In this document: piece by piece, positions 34,702 to 43,341 of the stretch
Numbering within the stretch: the stretch's first letter is position 1
How the letters are laid out: the number at the start of each line of letters is the position of its first letter
Assembly: GCA_964389305.1 (NCBI GenBank)
Contig: CAYMEK010000023.1
Location: forward strand, 1-58,711
Direction of reading: 5' to 3'
DNA from: CAYMEK01 sp964389305
GTDB lineage: Bacteria > Spirochaetota > Spirochaetia > SZUA-6 > DRHE01
DNA: 58,711 nucleotides
Program-made: the position numbers and the translations under genes
Notes under the pieces: generated by a model
Seen by the model: the letters and a program-made list of their open reading frames with translations, nothing else
Databases searched by the model: none
What the model was told of the DNA's origin: nothing

Positions 34702-36231
34702 ATGGCCAGAAAAACCAAGACCGTGAGCAGCCGCCGGGAACCCCGCCCCCCCCTGGCCCCCCCGCCGGTGGCGGCGATCGCCTCGCTCATCATCCCCGGA
34801 TTGGGCCAGATCCTGGCCCGCACCGTCCAGAGAGGACTGCTGCTGTTCGGCTCGCTGGCGGTCATCGTCGCCATGCTGGGCTGGCGGATTAAGCTGCTGG
34901 CCCACCTGGAGCCCACGCCGGCGGCCATGCTGACGAAGGCCCTGGAGCGCCGCCCCTTCTTCATCGGTTTGATCATCGCCTGCCTGGCCGTTCTGTGGCT
35001 CTGGAACGCCTGGGACGCCCGCAGACAGGCGGCTCAGCACCAGCCCGGGGGCTTCGGAATCTTCGCCGTGGTGTTGTTCACCTTCTTCGCCCTGGGCTGG
35101 CAGATCAGTGAGATCAACATCTACAAGATGATCCGGGAGTTCCCCGACGCCACCAAGCCCTTCGGCAAGGTGATCTGGCCGTGGAAGGCGGCCGTCGAGC
35201 GGGAGCCGATCCTGGTCACCGCTTCGGCCAAGATCATGGTTCCCTGCGGTCCAAATCCGCCTCCGGTTCCGCAGGAGGAGCCGGGCCAGCCCTATCTCAA
35301 GGCCGAGCCCAACTGCGGCGTGCTGTCCAGGTGGGATGAGAATAACCAGCTCATCCCGGGCACGGTCACCCACCTCACGGGCAAAAACTTCCAGCCCGAC
35401 GGCAAGGTCGAGATCTGGTGGAGCGATCCGCTGGGAAACGACTTCCAGGTCAGACAGGAAGGCCAGTACCTCACCGTGACCACCGACCACAGCGGCTCCT
35501 TCGAGCTGGACCTGGTCATGCCCTACCGCCTGATACCGCCCACCGCCGCCGAATATCAAATTCACGAGGTCGAGGCCCGCCAGCTAATCGACAAGGGCGA
35601 GCTGCACGTCAGCGAGCCCCTGCTTCTGACTATCGAGCGCATGGTGGAAACGATCTTCATGGGCATGATGGCCACGATCTTCGGGATCCTCTTTTCGATC
35701 CCGATAAGCTTCCTGGCGGCCCGCAACATCATGTCCGGCTCCTGGCTCACCATGGCCGTCTACTTCCTCACCCGCACGATTCTCAACATCGTGCGGGCCA
35801 TCGAGCCGCTGATCTGGGCCATCATCGCCGTGGTCTGGGTGGGACTGGGCCCCTTCGCCGGCATCATCGCCTTGACCGTGCACTCGATCGCCGCCCTGGG
35901 CAAGCTGTACTCGGAGGCGATCGAGGCCATCGATCCCGGTCCCATCGAGGCGGTCCAGGCCACCGGGGCCAGCCGCCTGCAGACGATCATGTTCGCCGTG
36001 GTTCCCCAGATGATCGCTCCCTTCGTCAGCTTCTCGATCTACCGCTGGGACATCAACGTGCGCATGTCCACGATCATCGGCCTGGTGGGCGGCGGGGGCA
36101 TCGGCTTCATCCTGGTGCAGTACATCCGCCTGCTGGACTATCGAGCCGCCGGAATCGCGGTCTGGTTCATTGCGGTGACCGTGGCGGTTCTGGACTACGT
36201 GAGCGCCGAGATCCGACAGCGCTTCATCTGA
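34702..36231 (+). CDS. phnE: Phosphonate-type ABC permease with a large N-terminal extension
   Basis: 509 aa, about twice the usual 260 for PhnE. The C-terminal 200 residues are a normal binding-protein-dependent permease: MGMMATIFGILFSIPISFLAARN, the cytoplasmic coupling loop EAIEAIDPGPIEAVQATGASRL (about 405-428) and GGGGIGFILVQYIRLLDY. The N-terminal 140 residues form four helices; the first, SLIIPGLGQILARTVQRGLLLF, resembles TM2/DUF5683-type helical hairpins. A non-membrane domain (about 155-305) separates the two parts and contains an IPT/Ig-like stretch (VTHLTGKNFQPDGKVEIWWSD ... TTDHSGSFELDLVMPY). It should face the periplasm and might receive PhnD or sense ligand. No second permease gene is present. 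Confidence 0.9.
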   Translation: MARKTKTVSSRREPRPPLAPPPVAAIASLIIPGLGQILARTVQRGLLLFGSLAVIVAMLGWRIKLLAHLEPTPAAMLTKALERRPFFIGLIIACLAVLWLWNAWDARRQAAQHQPGGFGIFAVVLFTFFALGWQISEINIYKMIREFPDATKPFGKVIWPWKAAVEREPILVTASAKIMVPCGPNPPPVPQEEPGQPYLKAEPNCGVLSRWDENNQLIPGTVTHLTGKNFQPDGKVEIWWSDPLGNDFQVRQEGQYLTVTTDHSGSFELDLVMPYRLIPPTAAEYQIHEVEARQLIDKGELHVSEPLLLTIERMVETIFMGMMATIFGILFSIPISFLAARNIMSGSWLTMAVYFLTRTILNIVRAIEPLIWAIIAVVWVGLGPFAGIIALTVHSIAALGKLYSEAIEAIDPGPIEAVQATGASRLQTIMFAVVPQMIAPFVSFSIYRWDINVRMSTIIGLVGGGGIGFILVQYIRLLDYRAAGIAVWFIAVTVAVLDYVSAEIRQRFI

Positions 36232-36338
36232 AAACCTGCGGAAACGGCGGATGTGGTCTCGAGGATTCTGCGTCCTTGGCCCTACATCCTCCGGGCTCTG
36301 CCGGGTTTAGCGCGCTTTCAAGTTTTGGCTTTCCGGCC

Positions 36339-38630
36339 TCAGGGTAGGAGAAGCAGACGGCGCGCCAGCGACTCCAGGCTGTAGCCCGATTCGGACAGCT
36401 CCTTGAGAAGCAGGGCGAACAGCATGGCCCGGTCCGGATAGTAGTGCAGCCGATACTCGCCGGCCTCCAGCCGCAGCTCCTTTTCCAGATAGGCCAGGGC
36501 CTGTCGAACCCCGCCGATCTCATCGATCAGGTCGAGCTTCCGGGCCTGCTGCCCGGAGTAAATCCGGCCGCCTCCCAGCTCTTCCACCTGCTCGTACGAT
36601 AGCGACCTGGCCGCGGCCACCTTGCCGTAAAAGCGCTCGGTGAAGCGCTCGTTCAGATCGCCGAGCTTGTCGCGCTGCTGTTCGGACATTTCGGCTAGAG
36701 GTGAGAACATATCGTAGTTCTCGCCGAACTGCACCGAATCTGTGGTGATTCCGTAGCGCTCCAACAGCTTCCGGATGACCAGCTTGAAGCTGAAGGAGCC
36801 GATCGAGCCGGTAAGAGCGGTGTTCCAGGCGAATACTTTCTCACCGGTCATGGCCAGGTAGTAGCCTCCGGAAGCGGCGACCCGGCCCACCACGACCACC
36901 ACGGGCTTCTCCTCCCTCAGCTCCATGATCGCCTTCCAGATCTTGTCGCTCACCAGCCCGTCCCCGCCCCCGCTATCTATCTGAAGCACGACCGCGGCCA
37001 CGCTGGGCTCCTCTGCCAGCCGATCCAGCACCGGAATCAGATTTTTTTCGGTGATATAGACCTGTCCGATCAGCCGGTCCCAGGGGCTGACCACCTGGCT
37101 GGCAACGATCATTCCCGAAGCCTTGACCACGGCGATCTCCGGCTGCCGCCATCTCTTGGCCTGGTACTCCAGATAGACGAGCCGGTGCGGACCCAGCTCC
37201 TCAAGGTACTTGTCTTCAAAATCCTGCTCATAGAGAACCTCGTCTACTAGGCCGAGCTCCGCGGCCTGACTGCTCCAGTAAGGCCCCCCGTCAACCAGTT
37301 CCCGCGCCCGTTCCCGGGACAGACCCCGGCAGGAGACCAGGATATCCAGGATCAATTCGTAGGAAACCTCCAGATACGCCTCTATCTGGCGGCGGTTCTC
37401 TTCGCTCAGCTCCGCCCGCAGGAAACGGTCGAGGTACGCCTTGTACTCACTGGAGCGGGCGTACTCCACCTCGATTCCCAGCTCGTCGAAGAGATTCTTG
37501 AAGAAAATGAGCCGGGACCCCACCCCTACCAGAGGGACCAGCGAATAGGGGGAGGCCACCACGGTGCTGCCCGCCGCGGCGGCCAGATAATCGAGCTCGG
37601 AGAAGGAAAAATCCAGGTAGGTGATGATCCGCTTGCCCTTGCTCTTGAAATAGGAAAAGGCGGCGTAGAGCTCTTCCAGAATATCGACCGAGAGGATAAC
37701 CGAGGAGTCGAACTCGAGCACCAGAGTGTCACAGTCTCTGTCCTCGGCTAGCTGGTAAATCCGGGTGACCAGGCTGTCCAGATTGTATAGGCTATTCTTC
37801 TTGGTGGAATCGCGGCTGAGCGGCTTGGACAGGGTGAGCCGGTAGGCCTCGGGGCCGAAGTGCAGAAGCGAGCGGGCCGGCAGCAGGTCGTAGCGCAAGC
37901 CGGCTCCCACCCGGTAGGAGGAAAACTCATAGTCTCCGGCCACGGAAAAATCCAGGTTCAGATTGTTCGCCTGCAGCGAGACACCGAGAATGAAATCCCG
38001 GAATCGGTTGGAGGTCCGGAAGCCCAGGTTGACGCCATCCAGAGGCTCGGTCCGAAAGCCGACCGCTGCGTCCAGGTCGGCCGGATCGAAATCATGGCTG
38101 AATATGAGGTCCCCGAACAGGGTGACTCGTTCGGTGAAGGGGCGCAGGCCCACTCCAAAAGTGTAGCTGCGGCCATCAGGATCGAGAAGATGCTGCTGGG
38201 CAGCGGCCACAGCCAGGTAGCGATGTGGGTAGAAGAGCAGTCCCGTGGCGAGATCGAGATCCCGCCAGCTAAAATCGAACAGGTCGGCACCGACGCTCAC
38301 CCCGGCATAGAAGGGGTAATAGAGGGGAAAGCCGAAGCCGTACAGCAGCTCCAGGCCCTGCGATCCTTCCTCTTTCCAATACTGCATTCGCAGGCCGTCG
38401 CCAAGAGCGCCGGTCAAGGAATAGCTGTCCGGGGCGGAGAAGATCCAGCCGAATCCGAGCGCCTGGTAGTCGTAGACCGCCAGCGCCGCAGGATTGTACA
38501 AAAGTCCTTCGTACCCTTCGGCCGTGGCGGCCGAGGCTGGAATATCCTGGCCGAACAGGGCCGGAACGGCGAAAAAAGTAAGCACAAGCATCAACCCGGC
38601 AGGCAAAAAGACTGTTCTGTTGATCGCCAC
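36339..38630 (-). CDS. sppA: Signal peptide peptidase SppA fused to an N-terminal outer-membrane barrel-like domain
   Basis: 763 aa from the GTG at 38630, preceded by GAGGAGG at seven bases. Signal peptide AINRTVFLPAGLMLVLTFFAVPALFGQ. Residues about 30-265 resemble PorV/FadL-like barrels: GYEGLLYNPAALAVY, then strands such as LGFGWIF, LYYPFYAGVSVGAD, VGAGLRYDLL. The rest is a duplicated SppA protease of the 67-kDa type with both catalytic residues: Lys397 in SSEYKAYLD and Ser587 in AASGGYYLA, 190 residues apart as in E. coli SppA (about 200). Canonical SppA has one N-terminal membrane helix; here that is replaced by a whole barrel-like domain, so the protease would be attached to the outer membrane, facing the periplasm. 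Monocistronic. Confidence 0.87.
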   Translation of the reverse strand: MAINRTVFLPAGLMLVLTFFAVPALFGQDIPASAATAEGYEGLLYNPAALAVYDYQALGFGWIFSAPDSYSLTGALGDGLRMQYWKEEGSQGLELLYGFGFPLYYPFYAGVSVGADLFDFSWRDLDLATGLLFYPHRYLAVAAAQQHLLDPDGRSYTFGVGLRPFTERVTLFGDLIFSHDFDPADLDAAVGFRTEPLDGVNLGFRTSNRFRDFILGVSLQANNLNLDFSVAGDYEFSSYRVGAGLRYDLLPARSLLHFGPEAYRLTLSKPLSRDSTKKNSLYNLDSLVTRIYQLAEDRDCDTLVLEFDSSVILSVDILEELYAAFSYFKSKGKRIITYLDFSFSELDYLAAAAGSTVVASPYSLVPLVGVGSRLIFFKNLFDELGIEVEYARSSEYKAYLDRFLRAELSEENRRQIEAYLEVSYELILDILVSCRGLSRERARELVDGGPYWSSQAAELGLVDEVLYEQDFEDKYLEELGPHRLVYLEYQAKRWRQPEIAVVKASGMIVASQVVSPWDRLIGQVYITEKNLIPVLDRLAEEPSVAAVVLQIDSGGGDGLVSDKIWKAIMELREEKPVVVVVGRVAASGGYYLAMTGEKVFAWNTALTGSIGSFSFKLVIRKLLERYGITTDSVQFGENYDMFSPLAEMSEQQRDKLGDLNERFTERFYGKVAAARSLSYEQVEELGGGRIYSGQQARKLDLIDEIGGVRQALAYLEKELRLEAGEYRLHYYPDRAMLFALLLKELSESGYSLESLARRLLLLP

Positions 38631-38680
38631 AGCATTTCCTCCTCGTCTGCTCCTCGCGCGCAGGGGCCCACGCTCCATTC

Positions 38681-38710
38681 AATATATCTCCGTCCGGCTG
38701 TCCCGGTCAA
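38681..38710 (-). promoter_or_regulatory. Candidate sppA promoter
   Basis: TTGACC (38710-38705) and TATATT (38686-38681) with an 18-bp spacer, 50 bp before the GTG start. Confidence 0.55.
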
Positions 38711-38838
38711 ATCTGGTGACCCGCCCGACTCACAGTGACCTGTGGTATTGGGGGAGTTACTGACCCGGCCAGGCTTCCATCTGCCTTTTGAGGGAGCCTG
38801 CACCGAGAGCCGAAACTGCAGGGACAACAGCCGTACGC

Positions 38839-38868
38839 TTGCCCCTGCCGGCGATTTCGCCCTACAAT
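38839..38868 (+). promoter_or_regulatory. Candidate promoter of the PAS-tnaA operon
   Basis: TTGCCC (38839-38844) and TACAAT (38863-38868) with an 18-bp spacer; a strong AAGGAGG ribosome site precedes the PAS gene. The 290-bp divergent gap between sppA and this gene holds the two promoters and nothing else recognised. Confidence 0.5.
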
Positions 38869-38920
38869 AACTGCAACAACTCAGGTCATCTTCTCTGCTG
38901 CCTGACAAGGAGGGTAAATC

Positions 38921-39325
38921 ATGATCGGCAAGCTGCCAGACAACGTGCTGAACTCACTCCTGGAAACCCTGCCCGTGGAGTTTTCCGTGGTCGACGCGCA
39001 GGACCGAGTGCTGGCCTGGAACAAGCACGAGACCCGGGTATTCAAAAGGCCCGAGGCGGTGGTCGGAAGGGATGTCCGGAATTGCCATCCCAAGAAAAGC
39101 CTGGATAAGGTGGAGGCCATCTTGGCCGAGATGAAGGCGGGCGAGCGCGAAACGGCCGAGTTCTGGATAGACATGAAGCTGGAAGGCAGCCCAGAGCCGG
39201 AAAAAATACTGATCCGCTACCTCGCCCTCCGGGATGCAGACGGGACGTATCTGGGCTGCCTGGAATGCTCTCAAAAGATAAGCCGTATCAAGGGTTTACA
39301 GGGCGAAAAGCGGCTGCTGGACTAG
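38921..39325 (+). CDS. Stand-alone PAS domain protein
   Basis: 134 aa, a single PAS fold: EFSVVDAQDRVLAWNKHE (strand pair and helix), VVGRDVRNCHPKKSLDKVEAIL, FWIDMKL, then ILIRYLALRDADGTYLGCLECSQ. The VGRDVRNCHP segment and following layout match the PAS module that is fused to DUF438/hemerythrin-like domains elsewhere; the Cys-His pair in NCHP could bind a ligand or metal but that is not shown. No output domain is attached. It lies 13 bp before tnaA and is probably in the same mRNA. Confidence 0.85.
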   Translation: MIGKLPDNVLNSLLETLPVEFSVVDAQDRVLAWNKHETRVFKRPEAVVGRDVRNCHPKKSLDKVEAILAEMKAGERETAEFWIDMKLEGSPEPEKILIRYLALRDADGTYLGCLECSQKISRIKGLQGEKRLLD

Positions 39326-39338
39326 CGGACCGGCAGGC

Positions 39339-40712
39339 ATGAAAACGATTATCGAGCCTTTTCGCATCAAGATGGTGGAACCCATCAAGATGACGACCCG
39401 CGAGCAGCGCGAGAAGCTGCTTCGGCAGGCCGGGCACAACCTCTTTCTTATCGACGCAGAGGACGTGATCATCGACCTGCTCACCGACAGCGGCACCGCC
39501 GCCATGAGCGACGCCCAGTGGGCGGGGATCATGAGGGGCGACGAGTCCTACGCCGGGGCGCGCAGCTACCATCGCTTCCACAATAAGGTGGAGGATATCA
39601 CCGGATTCAGGCACATCATTCCCACCCATCAGGGCCGCGCCGCCGAACGCATCCTCTTCGGCCTGCTGTCAGAGAAAGGCAAAATCATCCCCTCCAATAC
39701 TCACTTCGACACCACCCGGGCCAACATCGAAGTCCAGGGAGGGGAAGCGGTGGATCTAGTTATTCCCGAGGGCAACGACCCTCAGGCGCTGCATCCGTTC
39801 AAAGGCAACATCGATATCCCCCGCCTGGAGGAGCTGATCCGCGCCGCCGGAGCGGAGAACGTACCGCTGTGCATGCTGACGGTAACCAACAACTCCTGCG
39901 GCGGTCAGCCGGTATCCATGGAGAACATCCGTAGGACCAAGGAGCTGCTGGACGGCTTCGGCATCCCCCTGTTTCTCGATGCCTGCCGTTTTGCCGAGAA
40001 TGCCTTCTTCATCAAGAAACGCGAGCCGGGCTACGCGGCCAAGAGCTGCCTGGAGATCGCCCGGGAGATGTTTTCACTGGCCGACGGCTGCACCATGAGC
40101 GCAAAAAAGGACGCCCTGGTGAACATCGGCGGCTTCCTGGCTCTCAACGACGACGAGCTGGCGCGGCAGGCCCGCAATGTGCTCATTGTGACCGAAGGTT
40201 TCCCCACCTACGGGGGCCTGGCCGGAAGAGACCTGGAGGCCATCGCCCAGGGACTCGAAGAGGTGCTGGAAGAGGACTACCTCACCTACCGCATCCGTAC
40301 GGCCGAATATATGGGCGAGAAGCTGGACCGGGCCGGAGTTCCCTTTGTGAAACCGCCGGGAGGCCATGCCGTATACCTGGACGCCGGGGCCTTCGTCGAT
40401 TCCATACCGCCGGAGCAGTTTCCCGGGCAGGCTCTGGCCTGCGCCCTGTACCTGGAGGGCGGCATACGCAGCTGCGAGATCGGCAGCGTAATGTTCGGAA
40501 AGACCGACCCTGCCACCGGCAAGCATATCCCTCCGGCCATGGAGCTGGTCCGCCTGGCCTTTCCCAGGAGGGTATACACCCAGAGCCACTTCGACTACGT
40601 GATCGAGGTGATCCTGAAGGTGTTCGAGAACAGGCGGCGGCTCAAAGGCCTGCGCCTGGCCTACCAGGCTCCTACACTGCGCCATTTCACCGCCCGTTTC
40701 GAGAGCCTGTGA
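39339..40712 (+). CDS. tnaA: Tryptophanase
   Basis: PLP-dependent beta-eliminating lyase converting tryptophan to indole, pyruvate and ammonia. 457 aa. PLP lysine is Lys257 in TMSAKKDAL. Tyrosine phenol-lyase is the close alternative; three positions favour tryptophanase: Asp124 in THFDTTR (TPL has Thr), GIRSCEIGS where TPL has an arginine in the corresponding MERG, and His449 in LRHFTAR (TPL has Phe). QGRAAERILF, NNSCGGQPVS and EGFPTYGGL are family motifs. No tnaB transporter or tnaC leader is adjacent; a PAS gene precedes it. Suggests amino acid fermentation or indole signalling. Confidence 0.9.
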   Translation: MKTIIEPFRIKMVEPIKMTTREQREKLLRQAGHNLFLIDAEDVIIDLLTDSGTAAMSDAQWAGIMRGDESYAGARSYHRFHNKVEDITGFRHIIPTHQGRAAERILFGLLSEKGKIIPSNTHFDTTRANIEVQGGEAVDLVIPEGNDPQALHPFKGNIDIPRLEELIRAAGAENVPLCMLTVTNNSCGGQPVSMENIRRTKELLDGFGIPLFLDACRFAENAFFIKKREPGYAAKSCLEIAREMFSLADGCTMSAKKDALVNIGGFLALNDDELARQARNVLIVTEGFPTYGGLAGRDLEAIAQGLEEVLEEDYLTYRIRTAEYMGEKLDRAGVPFVKPPGGHAVYLDAGAFVDSIPPEQFPGQALACALYLEGGIRSCEIGSVMFGKTDPATGKHIPPAMELVRLAFPRRVYTQSHFDYVIEVILKVFENRRRLKGLRLAYQAPTLRHFTARFESL

Positions 40713-40731
40713 CTAAACTGCGATTGACTCA

Positions 40732-40763
40732 CCGGCGGCAAACCGCTGACGGTAGGCCGCCGG
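40732..40763. terminator. Hairpin between tnaA and the CbiR-like gene
   Basis: CCGGCGG and CCGCCGG form a 7-bp stem with an 18-nt loop in the gap between convergent genes. No T run. Confidence 0.3.
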
Positions 40764-40836
40764 CCCGGGGATCCGGTGGAAACATCGCATCATAGCAGGT
40801 GCTGTACCGGCGTGGGAATCCAAGACCAAAGGTCCC

Positions 40837-41505
40837 TCAAAGCAGCCCGCTTTTTTGCAGAACCCCGAGAATCGCGTTCACCTCTCCAATAGAGAAAACC
40901 TCCAGGTTTACAACGCCGGAGAAATCCCGCAGGTAGGAAGCAACCGCCCGGAACCAGGGCTCCTCGGCGCCGAACCGGCGGTGATCCCTGCCGCCCCGCA
41001 CGCCGTGGAGGTGAATCTCCCGCACCCTGGCGCCGTAGCGGCGCAGGAACTGCCCGACATCCGCCCGGCCCAGGAGCAGGTGTCCGGTATCGCAGCACAG
41101 CGGCATGCCGACCAGGACCTCCGCCGCCGGCCAGGCATCCGTCCCGGCCAGGTTTTCCAGCAGGAAACGCTCTCCATAGCGCTCCCGCCAGCGGTTCATA
41201 AGGGCGGGGAAGGATCCGGCAGCCGCGGCCGGCGGATGAACGATGTAGCGGTCGGCCAGATCCCGCGTCAGCTCGATCAGCTCCTCGTGCTCCGGCAGTA
41301 GCAGCTCCGGCAGGTGCACGGAGAAACGAAAACGGTCCCGGTAGGAGGAGATCAGCTTCCGTTCACTCAGGAAAAGCTCCCGGCTTTCCCGGTCGTAGGA
41401 AAAGAATAACAGCTCCACCGCCCGGATCTCGATCCGGGGGGCGAGAAACTCAATGTTCTCGGCGTAGCTTCCGGGTATCACGTAGGAGGGGACCGATACG
41501 ATCAT
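40837..41505 (-). CDS. cbiR: AP-endonuclease-2-like TIM barrel, probable cobamide-remodelling enzyme CbiR
   Basis: 222 aa. The TIM-barrel metal site is visible: RFSVHLPE, RYIVHPP, LLENLAGTD (Glu), PLCCDTGHLLL (Asp-His) and REIHLHGV (His), the pattern of xylose isomerase-like / AP endonuclease 2 proteins. It is the last gene of EamA-cobU-cobT-cobS, 9 bp after cobS. CbiR of Akkermansia, a member of this superfamily, hydrolyses cobamides to AdoCbi-phosphate so that the lower ligand can be exchanged, and it is typically found beside cobamide salvage genes. Assignment rests on family plus context. A sugar-phosphate isomerase or endonuclease IV is the alternative, but the protein is short for Nfo (about 280 aa). 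Confidence 0.72.
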   Translation of the reverse strand: MIVSVPSYVIPGSYAENIEFLAPRIEIRAVELLFFSYDRESRELFLSERKLISSYRDRFRFSVHLPELLLPEHEELIELTRDLADRYIVHPPAAAAGSFPALMNRWRERYGERFLLENLAGTDAWPAAEVLVGMPLCCDTGHLLLGRADVGQFLRRYGARVREIHLHGVRGGRDHRRFGAEEPWFRAVASYLRDFSGVVNLEVFSIGEVNAILGVLQKSGLL

Positions 41506-41514
41506 CGGTAAGGC

Positions 41515-42252
41515 TCAAATGCGGATCAGGGCCGAGACCGCCGCGAGGGCCGCAAGCTCGCCGATCTCGCATACCGCGCCGTAACCGTCCCCGGTCAGGC
41601 CGCCGAGCCTGCGCAGGCACAGCAAGCCGACTATCGCGGCGGCGGCGCCCGCACAGCCCAGGGCGATCAGCCCCGCGGCCCCGAGAGAAAGAATCGTGCA
41701 GGCCAGGGCCACCGCCGTGCCGATGGCGAGCTGCGGCCAGCGGCAGTGCCGGCGGACCCTGAAGCCCAACCCGGAACGGACCGCCGATGGGAAGCTGAAC
41801 AGGGCCAGCAGCATGGCCCAGCGGCCCAGAACAGGCACGAGAATCAATCCTTCCGGGCGGTAGATACCGACCAGCTCGGACAGGAAGGCGAATTTCCCGA
41901 CCACGATCACGGCCACGGCCAGCACCCCGAATACTCCGCTGCGGCTGTCCTTCATCGCGGCCAGCTTCTGCTCCGCTCCGCCCGCCGCGCCCAGGCCGTC
42001 GAAGGTGTCCGCCAGGCCGTCGAGATGCAAAGCGCGGGTAAACAGGATCCAGACGGCCAGGCAGAGGGCCGCGGCGGGCAGGGGCGACCACAACCGGACA
42101 AAGAGGAACACGCAGCCGTACAACAGCACGCCGAGAACGACTCCGACCAGGGGATACCAGGCTGTGGAACGACCGAGCTGCCGCTCGGTTGCCTCGGTAG
42201 GTCCAGGAATCGGGAGAATGGACAGAAAGCGCAGGGCGAGGAAGAAGCCCAT
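41515..42252 (-). CDS. cobS: Adenosylcobinamide-GDP ribazoletransferase
   Basis: Integral membrane enzyme that joins adenosylcobinamide-GDP to alpha-ribazole (phosphate), the last step of cobamide assembly. 245 aa with about six hydrophobic helices. Family motifs: LHLDGLADTFDGL and MKDSRSGVFGV, both in cytoplasmic loops. The stop of cobT abuts the ATG (TAGATG), so translation is coupled. Confidence 0.95.
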   Translation of the reverse strand: MGFFLALRFLSILPIPGPTEATERQLGRSTAWYPLVGVVLGVLLYGCVFLFVRLWSPLPAAALCLAVWILFTRALHLDGLADTFDGLGAAGGAEQKLAAMKDSRSGVFGVLAVAVIVVGKFAFLSELVGIYRPEGLILVPVLGRWAMLLALFSFPSAVRSGLGFRVRRHCRWPQLAIGTAVALACTILSLGAAGLIALGCAGAAAAIVGLLCLRRLGGLTGDGYGAVCEIGELAALAAVSALIRI

Positions 42253-43323
42253 CTATTTCTCTTCCGCCCCCGAGACCCCGGCCTCGGCAAAGGTAGCCAT
42301 CTCCCTGAGAATCCGCGCCGCCGCTTCGACCAGCGAAATCCCCAGAGCCGCTCCCGTGCCCTCGCCCAGGCGCAGGTCCAGATTGAAAACCGGCTTGAGC
42401 CCGAGGTAACGGAGCACGTGAGCGTGTCCGATCTCCACCGACTGGTGGGAGGCGATTAGGTAGTCCCGCAGCCGGGGATCGATAGCGCAGGCGATCAGGG
42501 CGGCGGCGCCGGAGATGAAGCCGTCGAGCACCACCGGGACCCGCCGGGCTGCGGCGGCCAGCATCGCACCCGCCATACCCCCGATTTCGAAGCCTCCCAC
42601 CGCGGCCAGGACGCCCACAGGGTTTCGAGGATCGAGCCGGTTGGCCGCCAGGACCTGCTCGATCAGCGCCACCTTGCGTGCTAGGGAGCGGTCGTCCAGG
42701 CCGGTGCCGCGGCCCGTGACCTCGGCCACCGCCTCTCCCGTGATCAGCGCGGCTATGGCCGCCGCGGCGGTGGTGTTGCCGATGCCCATCTCGCCGACCC
42801 CGATCACGTCCATACCCCGGCTCAGCTCCTCCTCCACGATCTGCGCGCCCGCTTCCAGGCTGCCGCGGGCTTCCGCCTCGCTCATGGCCGCTCCTGCTGC
42901 CATGTTGCTGGTCCCCGCCCGGATCTTTTTCACCAGGAAGCGGGAACCGACGCCCGTTGCCGAAAGCCCGCCGAGGTCCGCCGCCACTCCCAGGTCCGCC
43001 ACCACCACCCTGGCCCCTACATGGCGGCAGAGCACGTTCACCGCAGCGCCGCCTGCCAGAAAATTGCGCACCATCTGGGCAGTGACCTCCTGGGGGTAGA
43101 GGGTCACCCCCTCGGCCGCCACGCCGTGGTCACCGGCCATGGTGAGCACCACCTTGTCAAGGACTTGGGGACGGGGATCGCCCCGAATCCCGGCGAGCTG
43201 GATCGACAGCTCTTCAAGCCGCCCCAGGCTGCCCGGGGGCTTGGTTAGGGTGTTCTGCCGCTCGCGGGCCGCGGCCATCGCTCTGCGGTCCAGAGGCGGG
43301 ATAGCCGCCGCAATCTTTTTCAC
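42253..43323 (-). CDS. cobT: Nicotinate-nucleotide--dimethylbenzimidazole phosphoribosyltransferase
   Basis: Activates the lower-ligand base to alpha-ribazole phosphate. 356 aa from a GTG at 43323 (VKKIAAAIPPLD), preceded by GGGGGTG; GTG at 43332 and TTG at 43341 directly after the cobU stop are possible alternatives. Motifs: LTKPPGSLGRLEELSIQLAG, TMAGDHGVAAEGVTLYPQEV, MGIGNTTAAAA, and the catalytic glutamate region near the C-terminus (HQSVEIGHAHVLRYLGLKPV). DMB, adenine or other bases might be used; the specificity is not readable. Confidence 0.93.
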   Translation of the reverse strand: MKKIAAAIPPLDRRAMAAARERQNTLTKPPGSLGRLEELSIQLAGIRGDPRPQVLDKVVLTMAGDHGVAAEGVTLYPQEVTAQMVRNFLAGGAAVNVLCRHVGARVVVADLGVAADLGGLSATGVGSRFLVKKIRAGTSNMAAGAAMSEAEARGSLEAGAQIVEEELSRGMDVIGVGEMGIGNTTAAAAIAALITGEAVAEVTGRGTGLDDRSLARKVALIEQVLAANRLDPRNPVGVLAAVGGFEIGGMAGAMLAAAARRVPVVLDGFISGAAALIACAIDPRLRDYLIASHQSVEIGHAHVLRYLGLKPVFNLDLRLGEGTGAALGISLVEAAARILREMATFAEAGVSGAEEK

Positions 43324-43341
43324 TCCACGCACCCCCGGCAA

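Noticed and set aside
39339..40712. Tyrosine phenol-lyase as the identity of the PLP lyase
   Set aside because: Asp124, the EIGS segment and His449 are the tryptophanase-type residues; TPL has Thr, Arg and Phe at these positions.
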